DNA from: an uncultured Mollicutes bacterium
GTDB taxonomy: Bacteria > Bacillota_I > Bacilli_A > RFN20 > CAG-826
Direction: 5' to 3'
Length of the DNA: 64,000 nucleotides
NCBI GenBank assembly: GCA_900539595.1
Contig: UQCQ01000005.1
Span: forward strand, 1-64,000
Shown here: positions 27,168-35,357 of the stretch, in pieces
How positions within the stretch are numbered: position 1 is the first letter of the stretch
How the letters are laid out: the number at the start of each line of letters is the position of its first letter
Made by a program: the position numbers and the translations under genes
The notes under the pieces: generated by a model
Seen by the model: only the letters and a program-made list of their open reading frames with translations
The model's database searches: none
Told to the model about the DNA's origin: nothing

Positions 27168-28263
27168 CCGAAAGCACCATCCGTTCTAGGCTGTTGCCTT
27201 CGCGAATGATGCGATTCGTGGAATCGGCAAAGCTCCTGATTTTTCCGTTTTTAATGTTGAGGTAGCAATCCGGACGCATAATCGCATTATCGGCCAAATA
27301 GGGGTTATGAGTGGTCAGGATGGCTTGGAAAGAAGGATCGGAATTCACTCGGCGCAGAATGCCTTGAGACAAATTGAAATGATAGAAGGCATCGTATTCA
27401 TCAAGGAAGAGGAATTTTAAATGCTCTTTCATCTTATCCATCCAATAAAAGAACAGGCAAAGGGATTTCGTGCCGGTAGATGCAATGGGAAAGAATGGAT
27501 AATCTTGATTGGCAAAATGAGCGTAAACCCGCTTCCCGGAAATATCGGAAATCGCATGCAATTCATAGGAAAGTCCACAATCGGACAAAAAGGATTGAAG
27601 GCCCTTAAGCACTTCGGGGTCGGAAGCTAAATACTGGTCCACGTTCTCAATGGTGTTGGTCGTTCCCATGAATTCGTAACTGCCCAAAGAACGAAACCAA
27701 AGCATTCCAGAGGCAAATTCATTGATCAGCCGAATGGGGGAATCTTCCGGAAGATTGGCCGAAAACCCATAGATGGACTTGACCACCGAATTATTCATAT
27801 TGCGGGTCAAAAGAGCTTGACGGTTCAAGCCATCTAACTCAGGTAGATGGTTATCCATTCTATTGGAGGAATAGTCATAGGAAAAAACAAGCTCGTTGGA
27901 AACATAAATCCGTTCCTCCATCAAAACCATGTTCTCGTTTTTCTCATATTCGTAAACCACTTCTTTCCCATTAAAATCAAATTCATAACGAAAACGCATC
28001 GTTTTGGAAGCGCAATCGCCGTTTAAGGAAAAAAGATAGTTGTTGGGGTTGCGCAGGTTATCGGTCAAATGGGTAGTGATATCCATCAAGGCAAAGCCGA
28101 GATTGGATTTGCCACTTCCGTTTTTCCCATATAAAAGAGCTTTATTTACCAAATTATTCTTAATCAAATGGGTATTGAAGGAATAATCGCGGATACGAGA
28201 TAAATCCAAAGTGCAAGTATCCCGGAAATTCTTGAAATTCGTAACGCTAAAACGCTTGATCAT
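27157..28263 (-). CDS. AAA_15-type ATPase of second ATPase-TOPRIM pair
   Basis: The 368-residue ATPase begins FSVTNFKNFRDTCTLDL (the usual RecF/AAA_15 opening). It has Walker A YGKNGSGKSNLGFAL at about 44-58, Walker B LKFLFLDEYDAF at about 284-295 and a switch His in ILTTHNPYL. It overlaps the TOPRIM-like gene by 11 bases. AGGAGGACGACGT precedes the ATG, and a promoter with TTGACG, a 17-nt spacer and TAACAT lies at 28282-28310. Such pairs are usually defence systems; that role is inferred. Confidence 0.8.
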   Translation of the reverse strand: MIKRFSVTNFKNFRDTCTLDLSRIRDYSFNTHLIKNNLVNKALLYGKNGSGKSNLGFALMDITTHLTDNLRNPNNYLFSLNGDCASKTMRFRYEFDFNGKEVVYEYEKNENMVLMEERIYVSNELVFSYDYSSNRMDNHLPELDGLNRQALLTRNMNNSVVKSIYGFSANLPEDSPIRLINEFASGMLWFRSLGSYEFMGTTNTIENVDQYLASDPEVLKGLQSFLSDCGLSYELHAISDISGKRVYAHFANQDYPFFPIASTGTKSLCLFFYWMDKMKEHLKFLFLDEYDAFYHFNLSQGILRRVNSDPSFQAILTTHNPYLADNAIMRPDCYLNIKNGKIRSFADSTNRIIREGNSLERMVLSDDL

Positions 28264-28281
28264 ACGTCGTCCTCCAGAGAA

Positions 28282-28310
28282 ATGTTAATCAATTACATCG
28301 TTTCCGTCAA
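28282..28310 (-). promoter_or_regulatory. Promoter of second ATPase-TOPRIM pair
   Basis: On the minus strand TTGACG (complement of 28305-28310) and TAACAT (complement of 28282-28287) are 17 nt apart, about 20 nt before the start codon. A near-palindromic TTACATTTAAAGTGTAA lies just upstream, at about 28315-28331. Confidence 0.55.
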
Positions 28311-28377
28311 TGTATTACATTTAAAGTGTAAATATTTTACATCAAATGAAAATATCTAATTCGCATACGAAACATGT

Positions 28378-28620
28378 CCGAGAATTCTAAAGTCTAACTT
28401 TATTTTACTCGGATTCCCGAAGAGCTCGTCGCGAATAGGAAATTCAGTTGCATACATTTTGTCAGCAACTGGAAAAAGGCCGTATCCAACGGTTTCTAGA
28501 AGGAGACGTTTTGTCAAACAACTACTTGTTCTTGGAATTGGCTTCCACGATCAAGGAATTTAGGATGTCGCCATGAGCGACGATTCTCCGATAGGAATTC
28601 TTGGTGACATGCTTACTAGC
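28378..28620. repeat. Diverged duplicate of 30906-31155 with small-protein remnant
   Basis: This block aligns base for base over most of its length with 30906-31155. It covers the promoter-like CGAGAATTCTAAAGT region, the CAGTTGCATACATTTTGTC segment and the 3' end of a 71-residue gene. The coding remnant on the minus strand reads VTKNSYRRIVAHGDILNSL and ends at 28525. It lies directly downstream of the Fic gene. Confidence 0.7.
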
Positions 28621-28634
28621 AAAGCAATGCGCAA

Positions 28635-29489
28635 CTATTCGATTTCTTCGTAATAATAAGAGGTATCGATGCCTTTCATAAACAGTTCCCTGTTGTCGAT
28701 GTCACTGGTTAAGGCATTCCTTAGAACCGTTTTTATTTTTGCATCCGAATTCGGGCTTTGTATCATCGCGTCAAAATAATCTTTTTTATCGATTTTGGAC
28801 CAATCGATGCATTTCCTTAATTCTTTAACAAAAATGAAGTCGAGCCAAATTCTAGTCGCTCTCCCGTTTCCTTCCATAAAGGGGTGAGCGATATTCATCT
28901 CCACGTATTTTTCTACGATTTCCTCAAAGGTGGATTGAGGCATTTGGTCAATTTGGGATAGCGTTTGGGGTAAATAATCCCCGTTAGCAAAGATAAAGCC
29001 GCCTTTAGAAATGGTTTTGGTTCGTATTTTTCCTGCAAAATCATATAAGCCTTCAAATAGATAGCCGTGGATTTTTTGCAAAGCGATCGTTTTTCCTATT
29101 TCGCTATCCTCAATCAAATTGGTTTGATACAGGTCATAGGCTTTTCTTTTGCTTTGTTCATCGATCGGATCAAGAAGGCCGATAACCCAATTCAAAATCT
29201 GTTTTTTGTATTTGGATGGAATAAGGGTTAGTAGCAATCGAACCCCTCTTTCATTGATGACGTCGGAAAGATATTTTTTGCCATCGTCCGCGTACAATTT
29301 CAGCTGTCCACAAAAGGGAGACAACTCTGGATTTCTCGCTTTAACATTATTCCAATATCTCCTTGGCGAGTTGGGCTCTACAAGAATATCGATAAAATCG
29401 ACGGCAGAATACCACCACAAAGATTGTTCGTTGTCCCATACCGCCCTAACTTCCTTATTATTAAAGAATCTAATGGAATGTTTTATCAT
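28635..29489 (-). CDS. Bro-N-like and Fic domain protein
   Basis: The 284-residue protein has an N-terminal Bro-N/antirepressor-like part (about residues 5-110, with VDFIDILVE and LTLIPSKYKK) and a C-terminal Fic domain. The catalytic loop HPFMEGNGRATR is at about 202-213, with all key residues of the HPFxxGNGRxxR motif. Fic enzymes transfer AMP or related groups to proteins. The start is sharp: TGGACA, 17 nt, TATCTT, then 6 nt to the ATG without a Shine-Dalgarno site. A 12-bp inverted repeat overlaps the -35 box, so it is probably autoregulated. A decayed second Fic copy lies near 32240. Confidence 0.85.
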   Translation of the reverse strand: MIKHSIRFFNNKEVRAVWDNEQSLWWYSAVDFIDILVEPNSPRRYWNNVKARNPELSPFCGQLKLYADDGKKYLSDVINERGVRLLLTLIPSKYKKQILNWVIGLLDPIDEQSKRKAYDLYQTNLIEDSEIGKTIALQKIHGYLFEGLYDFAGKIRTKTISKGGFIFANGDYLPQTLSQIDQMPQSTFEEIVEKYVEMNIAHPFMEGNGRATRIWLDFIFVKELRKCIDWSKIDKKDYFDAMIQSPNSDAKIKTVLRNALTSDIDNRELFMKGIDTSYYYEEIE

Positions 29490-29495
29490 GGAGAC

Positions 29496-29544
29496 AAGAT
29501 AACTTAATTAGATTCAGTTGTCCACAAATTAGGGACAACTGAAT
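29496..29544 (-). promoter_or_regulatory. Promoter and palindromic operator of the Fic gene
   Basis: On the minus strand the -35 TGGACA (29519-29524), a 17-nt spacer, and -10 TATCTT (29496-29501) end 6 nt before the ATG. The perfect inverted repeat ATTCAGTTGTCC/GGACAACTGAAT (29512-29523 and 29533-29544, 9-nt centre) covers the -35 box. Confidence 0.75.
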
Positions 29545-29669
29545 TTATAATTCGGATTATACTCGTTAAGTCCATTTGCTCATTTAACGCAGAAATAAGC
29601 TCCGGGAAATCCCTCTTATTCAGGAAGCGGGCCTTGCTTTAAAAATTCGTGAACCGAATTTTATTGGGT

Positions 29670-30893
29670 CTAAATCGAAGTCACCGGCACCAAATAACAG
29701 GATCGATTCAAGGGTTTCACTTCATCGCATAAGCATAAAACAATGCCTGGATGTTCTTCCAAGCCAAACTTCGATAGCACGTTAAAATTCTTGTCTGCAT
29801 TGTTAGGATCGCTCGACTTTTTGACTTCAAGCGGATAGATGGAATTGGGCCCTAGTATCACTAGATCGATTTCTTTTTGGTCTATATCGCGATAATAATA
29901 CAAATCGTGGGTCGATTTCCCCGCGTTGTAATAGCTCTTTACAATTTCGCTGACGACAAAGGTCTCTAGAAACGCCCCATCCATATTTCCGTTTTGCAGG
30001 GTTTCCGCGTTGGGCCAGCGGCATAAATAGGCGGCGAGCCCCGTATCCATAAAATAGACTTTTGGGATTTTGACAAGGCGATTGGTGATATTGGAATGAT
30101 AGGGGTGAAGGAGGAAGATGATTCCGCTTCGTTCTAGAATTCCAACCCATGCTTTGGCAGTAGGCGCAGAGATTCCAATCCGTTTAGCGATATCCTCGTA
30201 TTTCAATTCTTGCCCCGTTCTCGCGGCCATATAAACCAAGAAATCATAGAATTCATTGAGTTTGCCCACTTGGGCTAAATCCTTGACGTCCCTTTCTAGA
30301 TAGGTGTTGACATAGTCCGCATAATAACGGTCCCGGTCGATATCTGTGGTAACAAGGCGCGGCATGCCGCCGCGAAAGATCCTTTGATAAACCTCGGATA
30401 CATTCAAGGAAGGGAACTTCACTTTCTTCAGGGCTTCTACTTCTGGAACAAAGCATCCGTGGATATTCCCCTCCAGTTCCTGCATGGATAAAGAAGACAT
30501 TTCAAACACGGCGACACGTCCTGCTAAAGACTCCGCCACCCCCTTCATCATCTTGAATTTTTGGGAACCGGTTAACCAAAACAGGCCGTTATTTTCCTTC
30601 CCCTCATACCCCAAACGATCCACGATATCCTTGATGGTTTCTAGAATCGAAGGAACTTTTTGGAATTCATCAATCAAAATGGGATATCCGTAGGTTTCGA
30701 AAAAGAGCACAGGGTCGGTTTCGGCAAGACGCCTTGCCGCTCGGTCATCGAAACTCACATAACGCCTCGCGGGTTCTTTAATATGGTTAAGCATCGTAGA
30801 CTTCCCCACCTGGCGTTGTCCGCAGACTAGGACAACGGGATATTGTTGACTTGCTTTTAGAACCGTCGATTCGATAGCTCTTTGGATGTACAT
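29670..30893 (-). CDS. AAA ATPase with DUF4143 (intact)
   Basis: The 407-residue protein has an AAA_14 domain (Walker A GQRQVGKST at about residues 25-33, Walker B ILIDEFQKV at about 73-81, sensor-like WLTGSQ). It also has a winged-helix part (YEDIAKRIGISAPTAK) and the DUF4143 nuclease-like region (YYYRDIDQKEIDLVI, LEVKKSS). It is full length. These proteins are abundant but poorly characterised accessory ATPases. The upstream region contains inverted AAAGTCAGACTTT and TCCGAG/CTCGGA arms, part of the block duplicated at 28378. Confidence 0.85.
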   Translation of the reverse strand: MYIQRAIESTVLKASQQYPVVLVCGQRQVGKSTMLNHIKEPARRYVSFDDRAARRLAETDPVLFFETYGYPILIDEFQKVPSILETIKDIVDRLGYEGKENNGLFWLTGSQKFKMMKGVAESLAGRVAVFEMSSLSMQELEGNIHGCFVPEVEALKKVKFPSLNVSEVYQRIFRGGMPRLVTTDIDRDRYYADYVNTYLERDVKDLAQVGKLNEFYDFLVYMAARTGQELKYEDIAKRIGISAPTAKAWVGILERSGIIFLLHPYHSNITNRLVKIPKVYFMDTGLAAYLCRWPNAETLQNGNMDGAFLETFVVSEIVKSYYNAGKSTHDLYYYRDIDQKEIDLVILGPNSIYPLEVKKSSDPNNADKNFNVLSKFGLEEHPGIVLCLCDEVKPLNRSCYLVPVTSI

Positions 30894-30905
30894 GAGGTTT
30901 ACCTC

Positions 30906-31155
30906 CGAGAATTATAAAGTCTGACTTTATTTTACTCGGATTCTCTAAGATGGCAAATGTTCCATAGAAGTTCGTTGAGAATGGAAACCCAGTTGCATGC
31001 ATTTTGTCCGCAACTGAAAAGAGGCCGTATCTAGCGGTTTCTAAAGGGAGGCGTTTCGTCAAAGTCTACTTGTTCTTGGAATTTGCTTCGACGACCAAAG
31101 AACTTAGGATGTCGCCATGCGCGACGATTCTTCGGTAGAAATCCTTGGTGACATC
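30906..31155. repeat. Second copy of the duplicated block
   Basis: This copy contains the promoter-side region of the DUF4143 ATPase gene and the 3' end of the intact 71-residue gene. It is the partner of 28378-28620, with many scattered substitutions, so the duplication is old. Confidence 0.7.
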
Positions 31156-31281
31156 CGTCTTTGCTTCGTAATAGCCGACGATGCGACGATAAGAGTCTTT
31201 GCCGATTTTATCTCCGTTAGGCTTGGTTTCAATGTAGCCAAGGATTCGAAAGTACGAGTCTTTGATGATTTGTTCTGCCAC
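31066..31281 (-). CDS. Small repetitive protein, beta-flower-like
   Basis: The 71-residue protein has a GTG start with AAAGGGGAACCCC upstream. It is made of four short units of the pattern DSYxRIxGYxE, for example DSYFRILGYIE, DSYRRIVGYYE and DFYRRIVAHGD. This recalls the short four-fold beta-repeat proteins (4-fold beta flower type) seen as small accessory proteins; the name is from memory and not certain. A truncated copy of its last 28 residues lies just after the Fic gene at 28525-28610. It may be linked to Fic in some way, or may simply be hitchhiking. Confidence 0.6.
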   Translation of the reverse strand: MAEQIIKDSYFRILGYIETKPNGDKIGKDSYRRIVGYYEAKTDVTKDFYRRIVAHGDILSSLVVEANSKNK

Positions 31282-31573
31282 GGGGTTCCCCTTTATCCTT
31301 CCTGCAGTCGAATGGCCCTTTAGGGCTTCTTCTTAAGTTTATTTTAAAACAATGGGTTTGGGGAATCTTGGGATTTTAAGAAATGTCCTGATATCGGAGC
31401 AAGCGTTGGAGTAATCCTTTTTCGTTTTTATGAGACGTTTCTCTTCTCCCTTCAACTCTTTTTAAAAACCGCTTTGCTAGCAAATAAGCATCCCGCCGTT
31501 CCCGGGCACCATCATCTCGAAAAAAGCGATCAATCATGGAGCACATCTATGATAAACAACTATGCCGCCTTAC

Positions 31574-31602
31574 AAAAAAGCTTGGACGATTTCAGTCCAA
31601 GC
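31574..31602 (-). terminator. Strong intrinsic terminator
   Basis: GCTTGGAC/GTCCAAGC arms surround a 7-nt loop. On the minus strand they are followed by six T (complement of 31574-31579). The transcript it ends would come from the 31931-32188 side. Confidence 0.7.
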
Positions 31603-31608
31603 ATTTCT

Positions 31609-31696
31609 TTTGGGATTTCTTTTTCAGGTCCTACCCTCGGGCCATGTCTTCGTTTGGGATTTCTTTTTGAGGCCCTACCCTCGGGCCCTGTCATCG
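31609..31696. repeat. Two-copy 44-bp tandem repeat with internal hairpin
   Basis: Both units (31609-31652 and 31653-31696) read TTTGGGATTTCTTTTT, then a hairpin (GGCCC/GGGCC in copy 2, one mismatch in copy 1), then TGTCNTCG. The duplication is recent, with only a few differences. Confidence 0.65.
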
Positions 31697-31930
31697 TAAG
31701 CAATGTCGGTTTTACAAAGCATTTGTCTTCGATGTGCATAAATCCTATCACAAGTCCGTCACGGCAGGATGACTTATTTCCCGGGACCGCTCAGAGTGTA
31801 GCTTCTATCGATGCTTTCATCGTCTTTTTGGTAGATGTTCCCGAAAACAAAAAAGGCGTTTTAAGGTGCGCCGCCACGACTTGGACAGGTTTAAGGTCTC
31901 TGGCCCGACGAATGGGTAGTCTTTTCGACT

Positions 31931-32188
31931 TTACTCCTTGTAGTCCTTTATCAACTTGCTGATCAAGTTCTTGGACTCCTCCAAATCATAATCTTTTTCG
32001 CCTGCAAGTCGAGTGGCAAAAGCTTCTAGCACGAGTTGCTGAGCCCGCAGTTCTTGTTCTCTTTTTTCAATATTCATGGCAATCGGTTCGTCTTCTCGTT
32101 TAGGATACCTCCTTGGTATGAAGCAACGAAAGTATTTCCTTTTGATTTTTTCTAGAGAATCCAAATAACTTCCGAAAAAATCTAGCAA
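31931..32188 (-). CDS. Doubtful small ORF
   Basis: An 85-codon frame with TTG start encodes a basic N-terminal part and a helical C-terminal part (EKREQELRAQQLVLEAF). ATG 32077 (MNIEKREQEL) would give a 48-residue helical peptide. No good ribosome binding site is visible, and the sequence sits among decayed gene pieces. The terminator at 31574 lies downstream on the same strand and gives weak support for transcription. It could be a remnant. Confidence 0.3.
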   Translation of the reverse strand: MLDFFGSYLDSLEKIKRKYFRCFIPRRYPKREDEPIAMNIEKREQELRAQQLVLEAFATRLAGEKDYDLEESKNLISKLIKDYKE

Positions 32189-32236
32189 AGCTCAATAAGG
32201 TTTTTGCTCAGCTCCCCTTTCAAAATCAGGGGTGCT

Positions 32237-32345
32237 TGTCAACGAAGCGATACGCAATTATTCGATTTCTTTGTAATAACCCGTTGCCGAATATAAATCC
32301 GCCTTTAGGAATTTTTTTGTTCTTATTTTTCGGGAGTATCCAGAA
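32237..32345 (-). pseudogene. Remnant of a second Fic gene
   Basis: GCAATTATTCGATTTCTTTG at about 32250 matches the 3' end of the intact Fic gene (28635-28655). The next part, CCGTTGCCGAATATAAATCC and onward, matches its middle (about 28975-29045). About 310 bp between these parts are deleted. No open frame survives. Confidence 0.6.
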
Positions 32346-32538
32346 TTATGCGGATTTGGCCTGATTCGCCTCCGTTCCGTTTATCCCGGAGGGAGGACCC
32401 CCAAGGGCGCGACGGACGCGAAAAAAGCAGGAATCCTGTGCTACGCAAGATCCGCGGCCCCCTCTCATCTTTTTAGCTTAAATATTTGACTTTCCCTACG
32501 CTTTAGTACAAAAATAAGGCAAAGGGGTTAAAGAAAAT
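32346..32538. other. Intergenic region upstream of small membrane protein
   Basis: There is a GC-rich segment (about 32370-32465) with several short inverted arms, then an AT-rich leader with AAAGGGG before the 32539 start. No gene is visible. Confidence 0.4.
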
Positions 32539-32745
32539 ATGAAATTAGCTGCATTTATTTTATGCATATTAAGCACAATTGCCATGGGTTGGACGTTAAT
32601 TCCACTCCTATGGTGCATTCCTATGACAATGAAAGTTTATAAAGCATACAAAGGCGAAGAAACATTAACAACTGGTTTTAATGTTTGCGTATTACTTTTT
32701 GTAGACTTAATTGCTGGAATATTATTGCTCTGTGATAACGATTAA
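32539..32745 (+). CDS. Small two-helix membrane protein
   Basis: The 68-residue protein has two hydrophobic helices (residues about 3-30 and 46-64), separated by a short polar segment, MKVYKAYKGEE. I recognise this layout from conserved small Bacillota membrane proteins of unknown function. GGCAAAGGGG lies upstream of the ATG. It is more AT-rich than its neighbours. Confidence 0.65.
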   Translation: MKLAAFILCILSTIAMGWTLIPLLWCIPMTMKVYKAYKGEETLTTGFNVCVLLFVDLIAGILLLCDND

Positions 32746-32931
32746 TCTTTTGTTTAAAAATAGTAGAAATAAAAGTCAAAATAACAACTGACATTATTTA
32801 AAATCATCCCTCATTTGCAAATGAGGTTTTATCCAATTGGAACCGCCTAGCGCAATACCCGGCCCCTTTCAGCCGTGGCAATGCATCATTCCGCGTAGAG
32901 CGACCGAAAACCGACCAAAAGCACGGAATAT

Positions 32932-32956
32932 TAAAAAATGCCCGATTCGCTCGGGC
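32932..32956 (-). terminator. Intrinsic terminator of the tRNA operon
   Basis: On the minus strand GCCCGA-GCGAA-TCGGGC is followed by ATTTTTTA, 13 nt after the CCA end of tRNA-Met. Confidence 0.8.
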
Positions 32957-32968
32957 ACATTTGTTACA

Positions 32969-33045
32969 TGGTGGCTGAGGGGGGACTCGAACCCTCGACA
33001 TACCGGGTATGAGCCGGTTGCTCTAACCAACTGGGCTACTCAGCC
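32969..33045 (-). tRNA. tRNA-Met (CAT)
   Basis: The 77-nt cloverleaf has acceptor arm GGCTGAG/CTCAGCC, anticodon loop CTCATAC between ACCGG and CCGGT, T-loop GGTTCGAGTCC-like and an encoded CCA. Anticodon CAT means Met, or Ile2 if the first base is lysidine-modified. The acceptor is fully paired at 1-72, so it is not the initiator. Confidence 0.85.
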
Positions 33046-33046
33046 A

Positions 33047-33122
33047 TGGTGGAACTTATCGGGCTCGAACCGACGACCTCATGCTTGCAAAGCACGCGCT
33101 CTCCCAACTGAGCTAAAGTCCC
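33047..33122 (-). tRNA. tRNA-Ala (TGC)
   Basis: The 76-nt cloverleaf has acceptor GGGACTT/AAGTTCC containing the G3:U70 wobble pair typical for alanine tRNAs. The anticodon loop is TTTGCAA (anticodon TGC), and an A discriminator and CCA are encoded. It is first in the operon, with 1 nt to the next tRNA. Confidence 0.9.
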
Positions 33123-33158
33123 AAGCCTTCTAAGCGATACCGCTTAAGCGGCTTGGTT

Positions 33159-33187
33159 ATTATAGACACAGGAAAAAAAGGAAACAA
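33159..33187 (-). promoter_or_regulatory. Promoter of the tRNA operon
   Basis: TTGTTT (complement of 33182-33187), a 17-nt spacer and TATAAT (complement of 33159-33164), located 36 nt upstream of mature tRNA-Ala. Confidence 0.75.
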
Positions 33188-33277
33188 CAGCCAAATTGAA
33201 CTTTTTCGGCCCGATTGCAAAAATATCGAGTACTTCTTGTCGAGAACTCCTATAATGAAGTCAGGAGATTGCAGAAT

Positions 33278-34051
33278 ATGGATCAATCTATCATTTCTTT
33301 GGCCTACAAATATAACGGATGGGGGATCGCCTTATATATCCTCATCGTCACTTTGGTATCAGGGGTGCTATCCGCGATCATCGGGGTGGAACGCGAAATC
33401 AAGGGGCAAGCCGCCGGGTTACGGACCCACGTCCTTCTTTCGATTGGCTGCACTCTTATCATGACCATCTCCATCTTTGGGATTGGATTTGCTTCCGGCC
33501 AAATCGATTTTTCCCAGGGGTATATCGATGCGTCCAAGCTTTCTTACGACACTTCCCGCATCGGGGCGGGCATCACCGCCGGAATCGGCTTCGTCTGCGC
33601 CGGCACGATCATCCGCACAGGCTTATCGGTCCGCGGATTAACGACGGCCGCCACTTTATGGGTATCCGCAGGAATTGGGATGGCCTGCGGGTCGGGACTT
33701 GTTTTAGAGGCGATCATCGTCGCGGCGGTCACGATGATTCTATTGACTGGGCTTCTTCGTATTGAAAAAGCCATTGGAAGACGGAGTCCCCAAATTAAAT
33801 TGACCGTGGCCAAAAACACGGTGGTCATCAAGGCGATCCGCATGGAAGCCGAGGCCAATGGCCTTATTATCAAAAACGTCGTGACCCATCAAACGTCCCT
33901 AAAAAATGGGGAAGAGGCCATTGTCATCACCGTATTATTTGCTCTTCAATCCTCGCAACCGGTTTTGGAAGAATTGTGCGAGTCTTTATCGAACCGGGAT
34001 GGGGTTCTTTCCGTCGAACGGGTTCATTTTAAAAATCCGATCGGCGAATAG
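33278..34051 (+). CDS. MgtC/SapB family membrane protein
   Basis: Starting at ATG 33278 (AGGAG 9 nt upstream), the 257-residue protein has about five helices with the family signature IIGVEREIKGQAAGLRTH at about residues 30-47. The motif C-A-G-T-I-I-R-T follows. A soluble ACT-like C-terminal domain covers about 165-257. MgtC proteins are linked to Mg limitation and virulence in other bacteria; the job here is not known. TATAAT at 33251-33256 lies 21 nt before the start. An earlier in-frame start at 33215 has no ribosome binding site. Confidence 0.85.
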   Translation: MDQSIISLAYKYNGWGIALYILIVTLVSGVLSAIIGVEREIKGQAAGLRTHVLLSIGCTLIMTISIFGIGFASGQIDFSQGYIDASKLSYDTSRIGAGITAGIGFVCAGTIIRTGLSVRGLTTAATLWVSAGIGMACGSGLVLEAIIVAAVTMILLTGLLRIEKAIGRRSPQIKLTVAKNTVVIKAIRMEAEANGLIIKNVVTHQTSLKNGEEAIVITVLFALQSSQPVLEELCESLSNRDGVLSVERVHFKNPIGE

Positions 34052-34095
34052 TTCTCCTTCTTTTCCCTAGTCCTCCTTTCCGGGGGATTTTTTAT

Positions 34096-35154
34096 TTAGG
34101 CGAATAAGGGCCAAGTAACCGCGAATTTAATCAAGACGAAGAATAAGGGAATCGATAGGACGCTTAATAAGGTCGATAGGAGGATGGAGTCGCTAGCCAC
34201 ATAGGCTTCGCGGTTATAATCGTTGCAATAAGCAACCACCACCGCGCTGGTGGGGGCGTCCATCCCGATGACAATCGCGGCGAGGCTATATTCGTTAAAG
34301 TGGATCCAGCCAAATGCTTGAATCGCGCAGCAAATGCCAAAGGTCAATAAAGGCAAAGCAAACATGCGAAGCAAAGCGATGAGCCAGGAGGTCTTGTTCT
34401 TCAAAGCGGAAAGGAAATCCGCATCCCCTAAGCTGACTCCGATTAGAATCATGCATAACGGGGTGGCCAAGGCATCGCCAAAGGCAAAGACGTGATAAAG
34501 GGCAGGAAGCGTCTTATCGATGCGGAGGAACCCATAGGATACTCCTCCTACATCCACTTGCCAGACCACGTTTTGGAGCAACCATACCAGTAACCCTGCT
34601 CCCATCGCGATCATGATGGGGTTCACAAAGATGGATTTTAATACAGGACCCACATTCCCTTTTTGGAGTTTGGTTCCCGAAATGCAAAGGAAGCAAAAGA
34701 TATAAACAACAAGACGGAAGGATAAAGTCATTAAGGAGGCAGGGATCATCACTTCTCCTAAATGCTCCCCCGCGTAGACGGCTTTTAAAACGGGGATTGC
34801 GAAGAAGGTCAATTGGCCTACAGAAGATAGAATTGCATAAATCACACGCTTATCCGCGTCTTTTTTTAAGAAGAATAAAAGACTGAATACGATGAAGAGG
34901 ATATAAAGGATAAGGGATAAAACAAGCAGCAAGGCGTTCGAAGCTAAGCTTTCGGGGTTAAAATCGCTCATGAAGGCGCAGAAAGCCATGCAGGGAATCG
35001 CCACTTTCATGACTAAGACGTTTAAGACTTCTTTCGCCCCGTCTTTAAATAGACCGATGCGACGGAAAATAAATCCAATCAGCAAAAAAGCAATCGAAGC
35101 TAGAATCGCGCCAATGAAGTTTTGGTCCGTAAAAATATCCGCAATGATACTCAT
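34096..35154 (-). CDS. AEC family transporter (auxin efflux carrier type)
   Basis: This membrane protein of about 352 residues has ten hydrophobic helices and the AEC features VLVMKVAIPCMAF (helix 2) and a C-terminal IVIGMDAPTSAVVVAYCNDY. The latter corresponds to the P-x2-(G/A)-x4-A helix of malate/auxin-type carriers. The substrate is probably an organic acid, but this is inferred. I chose ATG 35154, 10 nt after a TATACT box (35165-35170), again without Shine-Dalgarno; GTG 35163 is the alternative. Confidence 0.85.
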   Translation of the reverse strand: MSIIADIFTDQNFIGAILASIAFLLIGFIFRRIGLFKDGAKEVLNVLVMKVAIPCMAFCAFMSDFNPESLASNALLLVLSLILYILFIVFSLLFFLKKDADKRVIYAILSSVGQLTFFAIPVLKAVYAGEHLGEVMIPASLMTLSFRLVVYIFCFLCISGTKLQKGNVGPVLKSIFVNPIMIAMGAGLLVWLLQNVVWQVDVGGVSYGFLRIDKTLPALYHVFAFGDALATPLCMILIGVSLGDADFLSALKNKTSWLIALLRMFALPLLTFGICCAIQAFGWIHFNEYSLAAIVIGMDAPTSAVVVAYCNDYNREAYVASDSILLSTLLSVLSIPLFFVLIKFAVTWPLFA

Positions 35155-35357
35155 AACGGCCACGAGTATACGCGCCTAATGGAGACTTGACGTTTGAATG
35201 CGCTTCCAAAATTTCCTTGAAGGGCAGAATCCCATCATCCAGCCTTAAAAGAGTTTGGATTCATTCTTCTACGCGTCAGATATAGCGTTCTAAGGAAGAA
35301 AACTTCATTTTTAGTGGGATTTTAGACACCTTAGGGATATATACAAAGATAATGGGA
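35155..35357. other. Intergenic region
   Basis: The right part holds the promoter-side DNA of the AEC gene only over its first 20 bases. The rest belongs to the gap between the two minus-strand genes and shows no recognisable element. Confidence 0.4.

Larger units (their letters stand above)
31282..31930. other. Non-coding stretch with tandem repeat and terminator
   Basis: No gene is supported. It contains a strong minus-strand terminator (31574-31602), the 44-bp tandem repeat and several GC hairpins. A long open + frame over 31474-31962 has no start site and biased composition, so I do not call it. Confidence 0.5.

Noticed and set aside
31474..31962. Open + frame of 162 codons
   Set aside because: It runs through the terminator, the 44-bp tandem repeat and hairpins, has no start site and no protein-like pattern.
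32969..33045. Initiator tRNA-Met or tRNA-Ile2
   Set aside because: The acceptor has a paired first base, so it is not an initiator. Ile2 (lysidine) cannot be fully excluded, but the CTCATAC loop fits elongator Met better.
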